NCBI GenBank assembly: GCA_903813345.2
Contig: CAIIXF020000010.1
Span: forward strand, 14,443,181 to 14,507,180
Origin: Owenia fusiformis
Taxonomy: Eukaryota; Annelida; Polychaeta; Sabellida; Oweniidae
DNA length: 64,000 nucleotides
Reading direction: 5' to 3'
Shown here: piece after piece, positions 51,401-63,400 of the stretch
How positions within the stretch are numbered: position 1 is the stretch's first letter
Layout of the letters: the number at the start of each line of letters is the position of its first letter
Notes under the pieces: generated by a model
What the model was told of the DNA's origin: nothing
Databases searched by the model: none
The model's input: only the letters and a program-made list of their open reading frames with translations
Program-made: the position numbers and the translations under genes

Positions 51401-54400
51401 CGTGACATCCTGTCTCTATTGAACAGGGAGAGAAACCTACGTGCTGCAGCCTCATTCCTAAATAGCGAATCAAGGCATGAATATCATGTATAGTACACAT
51501 TGTATACAGCAGTCAGTACAACTCTCAATGGGTATTTGTTGACTAAAGTTATTATTTTAATTAACATTGTCCAGATTGGTATGAAACTTTGAAGTGGATG
51601 TAATTTTATTTTCAAATCCTTTTGGCACATTTTAAAACCCATGTACAAACTTGACAAAACTGATCACAATACTATAGCACTCCAGGGTACGATAACAAGG
51701 GTGTCTTTACAAGCCTCAAAATGCTCATATAAGGAAATGTATGTAACCATATGAGGAAAACAACAGTACCTGCTGACACCAGCGTGTCTAATCTGAGGGA
51801 CCGGAGGAATAAGATGGTGTAATATAGATTCTCTCTGGTGACGCCTACGCCGTGGTAGCTCAAAATCATCCTCCAACAAACATTGAGGTCGTTCCAAGCG
51901 TCGTTGTTCCATATCTAAAACTGGTTGGTTGCGCTCTTGCTGCCCTCTGGTGAGTTCCTCAAGTGACATTGCCGACTCAGTTTTTGAGACTTCATTGGAT
52001 GTGTTACTTGCACTGCTTGTAGGTTTATGCTGCATATATAGTTCTTCCAATTTGTCTGTAATACAATGATAGAAACATCAATAACAAGGCATTGACATGC
52101 AAAATGTCTTCACCTGCCATTTGTTACAGATGCCAAACTCCTAACACCGAACATCAACCACCCAACACCGTTCACAAAAAAATTGGGAGCAAATGTCACC
52201 ACTTGTGGTGGTGACATAATAATTATAAGAAAGGATACAATGTACATTGTTATCAAAACATCAAAAATTGTACAAATACTGATATGATTTATACGAATGA
52301 ATTGTTACATTTTGTTTTTTGGAAAGTCAAAATTTTGCCCATTTACTGAGTAATCACCTCTGATAGTATGTAGCTCCATGTTTTCCTCAGCACTGGCCTT
52401 TAATAACAAGTTATGCAGAACACTGTGTGCTCTTTCTATCTCTGCAGCAGTCACTATACTCTTTATGGGAGATGGCAGCACTGCATGCACTACTAACTGT
52501 TTCATGATACCCTTCAGTGTATCTTTAAGCTCATTGGCTGATGCAGACACTCCATCAGAAACTGCTTCATCAAGTTTACTTTGATTGGTCAATGATGATT
52601 TAGGAACAAGAAGCATTTCAGCATATTTACTGCAACTCATTATGGTAGAGATGCATTTAAGGCCACTCAGTTTTAAAGCTGTTACACAAAATGAGTCCAT
52701 TTCTGGTACTTGCTTGCCTTTATCGAATGATTTATTTTGAGCACCTCGGAATGATTCTTTCATATTTTTAGCTTTAGTTTTCTTTTCAGTAGCTTCCTTT
52801 TTCACAGTATCTTTAATGATTTTAGCAGTAGAGGCAAGAGTGGGTTCAGACTGGGAGCCAATTACTGGGGTATGTTCACCGGAACTACTTTCAAATATGG
52901 TAGATGTGATTGGTTGATCAGATGTAGTGATATGGTCTTGATGAAGCTGGGAAGAAGCTGTTTCCATGCCAGAAGTGATGATATCTGAGACCATTTGGCT
53001 GGTAAGACACTGGACTGTTTGCACTTCTGCCTCCACCTGGTCAAAAATTCCCTAGAAAGTCAAGCAAATAGCAAATGCAAAAATGATATGGATTTTGTAG
53101 TTTCAAAGGAAGATATCATTTTCCATCCATTTCTATTTGCATTGTACTATATTTTCTACTCATCTTAATAACCATTTCCTACACGAATCAATATCTAATC
53201 TTACAAGTACACAGCCAAATTACATAGTTTAAGTTGTCAAAGTGAAAATTAAGATGCTTTTCAGCATATTTGAAAATATCAATGAATATGTCGGTATTGT
53301 GTTAAGACTGAACCATTACCTCTAGTTGATCTTGTATCCCCTGGGAGATCTGCCTGGTCTCCGTACTTCCTACAGAAAACATACTGTCCATGCTGTTCCC
53401 ACTTGCATCTAGTGACATGTTACTGTTCATACTAGACCCTAGAGAGGGCTCACTATTCATACTTGATTGCAATGACATTGCACTATGTACACTAGGCGTC
53501 GCTAGCTGTGATTGTGATGTCATAATGGGTTGCTGGGATGTCGTTGTGGACTCCTGTTGGGATGTTGTGGAAGTAAGATTTAAGGGAGAACTAGCTCGAT
53601 CTATTTTCTTATCAGCATTATGATCTACAGTCTGAGGAATTTCCTCCCCTAATGCAGCAGCAATGTCTGCATCGAGACTCTTTTCTAAACTCGAAGCCTG
53701 AAAAGAAAAAAATTGGGAATCAAAAATCTAGACATGCTCTGATATATTTTTTAAAAAATAATCACAATATAACAAAAGCTTAACTTGAAATATTTAATCA
53801 GTAATTCGAAATTGTGATTAAAGATTACGATTATATTTTTGGGATAAATAAATTAAAACCACTATCTAAAACCTCATTTTATATATATTTCTCAAAATAT
53901 ACCTCATCTTTTGCATCTTTGACATCAGATTTCGTGTCTGATTTTGGCTGCTTATTGCTCTGTGTTTGTTTTTCTTCAGTTATAAATGTAAGTTTCATGA
54001 GGTCTTGTAGCATATTGGCAGTTAGCCCTGTTAGTTTGGAGGCAGCAAAGGGCAATGGGTCTACAGGGAGCAGAGTAGAGATTGGAGCATCACTGAAAAT
54101 ATAAGTCTACACATGGTCATTCTCATTCTAGAATTGACAAAAGATATGGAAAAATGCAAAAGGAAAATCTGAAACAAGTTGAAGAAAGAAAAATTAATGT
54201 GAATGGGTTCATAAATTTTAATTTGAAAAGTTAACTTCATATATATGCCGTATACATATATTAATTCAACATATAAATGACACATTTGAAGATTTTATGC
54301 TGTCTTCCTACCTCACAGCAGCCTCATTGTCGTCCCATTGAACCTTAGCACAGACAGCGCCCTCTTTCAGTACACCTAGGACAGTAGCACGTCGTGAGCT

Positions 54401-57400
54401 TGGCTTGTGGATACATGTTCCACCAACCCTAAGGCCTCGGTCAACACCACCTATTACTGCTAATGTAGGCCACACCTGATGTACAAAAATGATAATCAAA
54501 TACATTTGGTATGGGAGAAGGCTTACATGTGGGGACACATATTGTAGCAACACATATTGAGGGCCACCTGAAACATTAGGGAGAAGAACTTATTGACTCG
54601 AAAGAGATATGGAATAGACAATCTGAAAGATAAATCTAGGCAACTCTGTATATCGAAAGTAAATTTTGAAGAAGTTTACCAAGAATCCCATTATAACAAA
54701 AAAGAACCACACCACAGTCACAATCACCTATGTCCATGGGTGACCAGAAACAAGAATATTATTTCACTAGCTTTAGCCATTAATGCAAATACCTGGCTGC
54801 ACAGATCTCTAAGATTAGGTTTGGAACATGTAGCTTCCAGTAGGACATCTTTCCCATCCAGATCTTCCAACTTGATCTCCTCACTGTTAACATCAACATC
54901 TTTCTGGGCACCTGCAGTAACACCATCCTCTTTTTCTTTAATAATAGACTCTGCATCAGTTTCACTGGGGAATGTTGGGTTTTCATGATCTATGAGGAAC
55001 TTAGCAAGTTTGCCTACATTCTGGAGCCTGAAAAATGGATTTTAAGAAGTGATTTGTACTGCTAAATACAACACATTTCTGTTATACTTATGTTATTTAA
55101 AACTAAACAAAAATTACATCTTATTTGAAAGATTCCCACTGGGGTGGACTGACTTTTTCGCATCAGCACTTAGCACAGGGTTTCATTCTGTGTTTTTACT
55201 AACTAAGTACTTCATCAAGAAAACACTTATGCTTTGCATGTCATCTTTATGTGCTTCACATGGTGTATCACATGCTATTAGGAATCAACAATTTAATGTC
55301 TTCTCAGGAATGTTAATGCAGTCAGATATTGTACCTTTCTAGAATGGCAGTATTGATGTATGAAGTCCATTCTTCTTTCCTATGTAGTGAGCGTATGAGG
55401 TGTACAAATGACTCCACCATCACTGTGGATGATGGTGCTAACAAGGGGTCCCCAGGAAGGAGGTCCCTTGAAATACCTTTAACTTGCATATCTGTGATCT
55501 TTACCTAAAAATCATAACGATGTAAATGAAGTGATTTTTACCTTGCACCATTTTTACCTTTCCCCTAAGATAGTCAAAGATATACCAGTTTTTGCTTGTT
55601 GAATTTAGCATCCACTTGATTCATACTTGGGATATTACTAGATCCTTTGATATATTGTTTCATATAAAATTGCTTTAAAAAATCCTAATGAGAAACAGTA
55701 CATTTGCATGTTTAATGTTAAATATACATGACTTTCTTAACGGCCCTGATTGCGTATAAAATAATGAGGGAAAGAGTTGTATTTAGGTCACCATATAAAT
55801 CAACGGAGAGTAGGACCATAATTTGATAGGACCTTCTACCCTTTACACCGGACCAGTCAAAACAGTGGGTGTTTGCATTTCAAGGTTTCTTAAGTTAAAA
55901 ATATAAGTCAATGGAAGATAACAAAATTGGAACCAAGAAAAAGTGTTCACAATGAGAGGTGTTTGGATTAGAGAGGTGTTCAGAAATACAGGTTTTACTA
56001 TACTGTATACATACCTTCTCCCCAGGGTTGCTACTGTAGAACATGACACAGGGATAGAGTTCTGTGGCGTCCACATCCTCAAATGCTACCTTTGGCTCCT
56101 AAAATAAACATACAGTAAATTTTGATGTACATAATTATTTCATTCAAAACTCCTTAAGGCAATGGTTGAAAAACATTTCTAAATAGGCAGAATACAAAAA
56201 GTCTCTAAAATGTTGGATGAGAAATATGTAAACGTTACAATAATTCAATTCAATAGGTCAAAGAAATGATATCAGAGATTACTCTGTGATGTTCTGATGT
56301 TCTGTGAAAGTTGTATACATGATTCATTCCTACCTCTCCATTCTTGCCAAATGCTATTGTCCTGGTGTCCATATCCAGTACACATGTGACATAGTCTCCC
56401 TGTGTAAAACCCCCTAGGGCTAAACTCTGTTCTCCATTATGGTACAGGTTACCACTATATGCCCTACAATGAGAGAACAATCCAGTAGAAATATATGAAT
56501 ACTCATGGCATTGGTTAAAAGCCATTGAGGTGTTCCCATTAAGTGATTAAATGATAAAATGTAAGGTGATGTGAAATCAAAAGAGGTTAATATATTTAAA
56601 AAAATGTATTCTCATTGTTTATAGTTAGTTTTTAGTTAGATTAGTTTCTTAGTTTGTACATAGACTAATGTGTCATGCTTTGACACTTTTGTCAATAAAA
56701 GAAATATATATTGTATGCACTTGTATGGGTCCAATATGACTTTGCTCTGCAATACTATAAGCATATTATTATGTAACCTCTCTCATTTATGATTCTTACC
56801 TGTATAACCACATGTCGGCAGTTGTTCTATGACTGTAGTCACCCACTGGCCATTTAGACACCCCTACACATGTACCCTCATTGCCACGGTTCTCTTTCAC
56901 AATCAAAAACTAAAATAAATAAAAACAACTTTTTTATTTCGTGTTTTATACTCAACAGTACCACCACTCATTATTTCATGAGTCTGGATATATGAATATG
57001 CCCTTTTGGTCCCTCAATTAAATGTATGTGAACTATGATTTTTATAATATGTGTGATTGAGTTGGTTTTTCAGACATTACAATTTTCAATATCTTCTAAG
57101 TCGATATCCGGACTCATCCTTTGTGTGATTTCACAATTTTCACAATAAACATTGAAATAATATGTACCTTCCACTGGTAGCACCCAGATGATATGGCAGT
57201 GCTGCCAAGACCATAGCCCCTACCCCCTGTGCCATGGACCAGTGTATAGCTGTTCTCTACATTACAGTTCAAGAGCCTGTCAGGATCAAATGAAGCTTCC
57301 TGAGAGGCCAGCTTCTCAGAATCTTTACCATCTTGCCCTAAAGAGATACATAGCAGTTTAGAGTGTTATTATCATTGGATAAATGAGGTATTCTAATGAG

Positions 57401-60400
57401 ATAACATAGAGTCGTAGCTCATTGGTAGAGCAGATTATCTCTGGCCCCAGGTTCAATCCCATGTTCACACAATGCCACTTTTTTGTTTCATTAGTAATTC
57501 CTTCAAGGAGTGGTTCCTGGGTTTGTCTTTTGCAGTTGCAGACATAAAATTATGACATAAAATGCGAGACAAATACCTAAGAATTGCTTACATTGATTGG
57601 TGCTAAACAAATATGAATTTTTCTCATCAGGTTCATAACCTCTATTTCAGGTTTGGTATTACATACAAGGATACCAAAAGTGAAGTACATGATAGGGATT
57701 AAAAGACTAGGTTCAAGAAATCCGGAGACCTCTGATAATTTGATAAGCCCATCTCCATGACACCTATGACAGAAGCACAGCAAAACAAAAAATAAAATAT
57801 GACAGGAGACTTGAACCCGTCTCTTGTTAATTGGTTATAAATTTAACACCCAAAAGCATAATATTTTCAAAAAATTAAGTTATTTCATACCTTCTCCAGA
57901 ATCTGGGGAGCCTTTACTGTATTTGGCAAGTTGGCACTGGAGTTTTTTATGTGTCTCTTTAGCTTTGTATGTGGCTATCAGTTCTGGTGTCTTCCACATA
58001 CTGTCTGAAAGGTGGCTGAATAACAGATCTACAACCTACAATACAATGCATGGCAAAGTTATAATATGATTAATAAACAATGCATATATGACCTGTGAAG
58101 TATTTAAATTAATCATTGTGTATTTATCCGAAATATTTTTTCATGTAAGTCAAGTAGCAACAAGACATCAACATGACAAAATGTGTACCACCAATTGAAA
58201 AAATGACGAAAATTCACCATTTTCTACAGAAGTCGAACACTGAATGCTGATCGGAAAAAATAGTGGTAATAAAATAATACGAAAGCTTACATTTTGTCTT
58301 TCTGTTTTCTGACTAGATGTATCAATAGATGGCAGTATTGTCTGCAAAAGTTGTATCGCACATAGCCTCGTCCTCAAACCCATCACTGATTGGCTATTAG
58401 AAGAGAGCTTCACCCCTGTGATGGTCAGCAATAAATCTGTCCACTTCCGCTGGGCCATCTTTGACTGGATGATCTTAGATGAAGCAACACGACGTAGAAA
58501 TACAATGAAGTCGCCAAGAGCAGACTCAGTGGCACTGTTGTTGATGCTGCTGATATCTTTAACTGTTAATAATATCAATTACATAAATGATGAGTTAGAA
58601 ATTCATAAAAAGTGGAAATGTACAATTTGCACCGTATGCAGAAGATCATATCTCTTCAAAGATAAAATTGATATTCCAAATATATATTCTAAATCAATAA
58701 AATATGAAGGAGTTCATCTAAAATTGTTGTGATTCTGATTGAACTCTTCTAAAACTCTTTTTCAACATTGCATACATGGCATCCCCTTACCTTCAATGAT
58801 TTCTTCAATTTCCTCTTTATCCTTGAGGTCAAGCTGAGCCTCAGGTGTTGAGCTGTCAGACTTGGCCTGCTGCGTTGACATGTTCAGACTTGATAGCAGC
58901 TTGTTGAGCTGTTCCCATAGCAGGTCAACCAGATTGTGGAGAACACCGCTACTCAGTTTGTCTGCATAAACCCTGGTTACAAATGAAGGGCATTTAAAAA
59001 TACTGAACTTTAAATGATCCTGAATTAAATGTTTTAAAATTCTTGAAACTGGTTTGCTAATAGGTGAATTCATAAATTCATAAAAATGTGATGATTTCAA
59101 AGATCGTTTTTCCTGGAGAGATCACTGCACAGAACTGTATTCTGGCTTTCTAAAATAAAAATATTGACAACCATTTACTAGCACCAGAGGAGCTGTTAGT
59201 TTGAGGGATATGAACAAAATAAAATTAGAAAAATTCTAACCCTGCAGTAATGGCAAGAGTCTGTAACAGCCTCAGACTGGCTGTGTGTAACATGGTTGAC
59301 ATGTGTGTAGTCTCCCCTTCTGGTACTGCACCGTGTGGCCCTACTGGCCCAGCTACACTACTGTCACATAGACTAGATAATATAGGCAGCATGCGAGATG
59401 ACACTGCCAGAGAAATGTCCATAGCTTGGTACTTGACACTCAAGGCAAATATGTTCACCAGTAGGAGTCTTTCTCTTGTTCCTGTTAAGAATAAAACAGA
59501 ATGTGGTACCACAGTAGCCAAACCCAATTATCTTAATAGTGAGGCTTGTGTTCAAAGGGAGTAGAAGGGACAGGGACGAGTTGGGAGTAATTTTGAAAGC
59601 ACTGTCACAATTTTACAATACATATTGCTCATCATTCTATCTGGACGTTACTTTCTTCAATTGTAATGAATTAAGACAATTTTAAATCTTAATAACTTCT
59701 ATATTTCATCAGATATCTCCATTCTTTTCTAGAAAATATCAAAGCACTGTATTGCTTCCAACATTTTACACTTTATATCCTTTCTACGTTCTTCATAATA
59801 GAATGAATAACTCACTGTTCATTTAATGCTACAAAGATTTCTAAGCATCTTTTTAAAAAACATACCCACACACAGTGCCATTTATTTTATGATTCAATAT
59901 ATTGGTATATATGTACATGTCAATAATTTACCTTTCCCAAGTGTAGTAGATTTATGCCTGAGCTCTAGAGCAGCTACCAAGTGTTCATAGCTCCTGTGTA
60001 CCACGAGTTGAGTCTCCCTCTGTGTGCGCCAGTTGGCGGCACGAATACCGTCCTAGAATGTCAATGTTATACATGACAAATCTGTGCACATAATAGAAAA
60101 TACCCAATTTACATACCTACCTAATAAGGGAAAGTCATTCAATCAAGTCGTCAAAACTAAAAGGTTGGACAGAGTAACAGATTTATCAACAGACAAGACA
60201 TTAATGTACAAAATATCACCACCTGCCATTTGTTAAAAACAACAAACACTGAATTCTAACCGACAACTGCCAAACACTGAGTACCATCCACAAAAAAAAC
60301 AAAATAATAAGAATCTACCTGATAATGGTGAGTCTGTGCATCAGCAAAGGCATCAGAGTTCAGCACACCTAGACCAAAACACCCTGCTAGGAACTGTAGA

Positions 60401-63400
60401 TGCACTGAGTTCAGCAGCAGTGGGCCAGGTCCATGTGTACTCTCACCCAGTACATTTGTACTATCATTAGGTGCATGTGTACTCTCATTGAGTACATCCA
60501 CACTTTCATCTACCGTTATGGATTCTGATTTTCCTTCATCGAATGACAACATCTCTAAGATTTGGCTTAATGCTTCAAGCCTTGACTACAATAGAAGATT
60601 ATTTATATTTAAGTTGCAAAAAAACTTAACAACATGATACGAAATCACAGTTTAATTAAAATAAAAATGAAATGAACAGTGAACATATTATTTGATATAT
60701 TTCACAAGATTTTTAAAAGAAACAAAACATTTTCATAATATTCCAATTTTCAATATCCTACTTTTACTCACATCAGATTTCTCTACCTAAAATCCACATC
60801 ACTATTTTAATAGGCCCCCATTTAAAGCAATCTAAAGTTGCACATCTACTTACATCTGCCCTTGTCTGTTGGTGCTCCATTGCAGTTGCCACCATAGATG
60901 GCTCTGTCACCATTCCTGGTTCTTCATCTGCCACCAGGGGGAGTAGTGAGCTCCCATCGTCCGTGACATAATTCATTACTTCTACAGCTAGTTGTTTGGT
61001 AATGGAGGTCTGGCTTGAAGTGCGCTTTATATGATGTGCATGGGTATGACGTTGGGTCTTCCATCTCAGTCGACGTAGAGTTTCTTTCACTGATTGTAAA
61101 GACTGACTCCCTGAGTGTTCACCTGGACAATGCATATTCATTATATTATTTATGTTATGATATTCACTATCATAAAAATACAGGTATCATGTGGTGTTGA
61201 ATTTAGATTGGTGTAAAATCAAATTAGTTAAAGGAAACACAGAATGAAATCCTGTGCTATATTTTTTAATTTCATAAGTGTAGTATGCACTGGGAGGTAT
61301 GGGTGCTATATAAGTATGCTACCTTGATGTGGCTCTTGATGAGGACCTCTAGAGGCCAGGGTATGTTTCCTATGTGAATGGAGATCCTCAGACTGTGAGG
61401 CCCCTACCGAGTTCATTTCTGGGTGGCTGCCACTCAGTCGTTGTGGATCCAACCTACCGCTTCTTTTCCTTTTAAACTTGGGGCTCTGGTCAGGGGTCAC
61501 TGAGAAAGTTAAAATCAATAGAGTCATGTAACTAAGGATTCAAACTGGGATGGAAATTTGGAGCTTTTTTAATTTCTTGAGTAAATCTATACATTGTATG
61601 ATATATACATATACTTTCCTGGTATATTATATATGACTTACTTGACTGTGTGGTCCGATTCGCCAGATCCTCAGATCTCTGTTGTCTTGGCAACATATGT
61701 GTGACATCATCGTTACTGTTCACTTGATTAATCATGGGATCATCATCATGCTCAGCTATACAAAAAAATATTAACCCATTAAAGAGAATAAAAAGTAGAA
61801 GAGAATTGACCACGAAATCTAAGAGATAGATGCAATTTTACAATCTGAAGATATCTGAAAAAAGGCATTAATTTGACAAAATGTCACCAACTTGCTGCAA
61901 TTAAAAATATGTAACCATTTGTTATAGACATGGATGCCAAACGCTGGTGAGATAATGGGTTACCACTTCCCATTGGTGACATAATAAAACACTTTCGTTT
62001 ATTTAGTTCCACCTCTATGATAATTTATACCTCAAGTAAACCAATCATTATTTTCATCAATCAAGTTCAACCAAGTGTTTAAAAATGGAGTTCAATTTCA
62101 TCTTAAATTTTTTATTCATCTTAGCCTACTCAAAGTCAAAGACTATGTCATCAAATCAATGTCTTTTCTCAGACTGGCTCACCAGAAAATGCTGACTTGA
62201 CTCCAAGCAGTAGAAAGACACATCTACGTATAATGGACTTGCACTTGACTTCATAGACATCTTCACATTGCACAGGTTCGGGGCTCTCTGTCACTTCTAA
62301 AAGTACAAGTACATTTTCATGTTAAATGCTTACGCAAATTACAAGTCAATAATATGGTTGTATCTGCACTTAAAATGAAACAAATGAAATGTCATCAGGA
62401 GCAGGATTTGCATAAGTCATTTACAATGTAGTCTTGATAAAATCATATTCCTAAACAACAATAGCAAGACATTAACATGCAAAATGTCACAAACTGTCAT
62501 TTGTTACAGAAGCCAAACTCCGACAACCAAACACTGACCACTGAACACCATCCACAAAAAAATAATTGGAGACTATACCAACATCGTATCAATTCTGTTG
62601 GTGACATAATAAGCTTATATTGCTTTACCTTCATCACTTTCATCTGTATCACTTTCTCTACTCCTTGTATCAGTATCCTCTCTCCTCTCCTCTGCATCTC
62701 CTCTTCTCTCCTCCACATTTTCTCTCCTCCCTTCAGCAACTCCTCTGCTCTCTTGCAGCCTGCCTTGTTGTGATGGTGATGTAGGTCTCACCTCAGAAAC
62801 ATCACCTTTTGATGTGATGAGGCGACGTCGCACCTTATATACACACCTGTATACTTCAACGAGGTTCTTGTTAGTGTAACATCTGCAAAAATTGAGTAAA
62901 AAGTGTAAATGTTCATTTAATAATCTTCAATCAGTAAACACGAAAGTAAAAAGGGGAGATTGCTATTAAACAAATGAGCCAAAAATCATTGACTATCTGG
63001 CCATAGGGTCAAAGGGGAACATTTCCCAAAAAATTCAGACAAGTTTTGCTGTGTTGTGGAAGAAACTGTTTCAAAAATTTTTGAAACATTTCTTTCATTT
63101 TTGGGAGTTTTTCATGTTTTTATCCATTTCAACATAGTTTGTTGATATTATTGTGACATCACAAAGCCAATTACTTACTCTAGTCCCTGTTTGACTACTG
63201 CCAGCAAGCCACAGTGTTTCAGTAAAGCAGCCAGTAAGAATCTAGAGACAGTCTCCAACAGGGGGTCATCAGTTACATCGCATGTGTCCCAATCTTATAA
63301 TAAACAAATTAATACAATCTTACACCAGCTGATTCTAAATAATTAAATGTTTGATGATAAAATCACGATTAAAGCATATCAAAAGCAAAACATTGCATAT

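Noticed and set aside
57408-57475. Functional tRNA gene
   Set aside because: Only the A box, B box and D-stem are intact; acceptor, anticodon and T stems do not pair.
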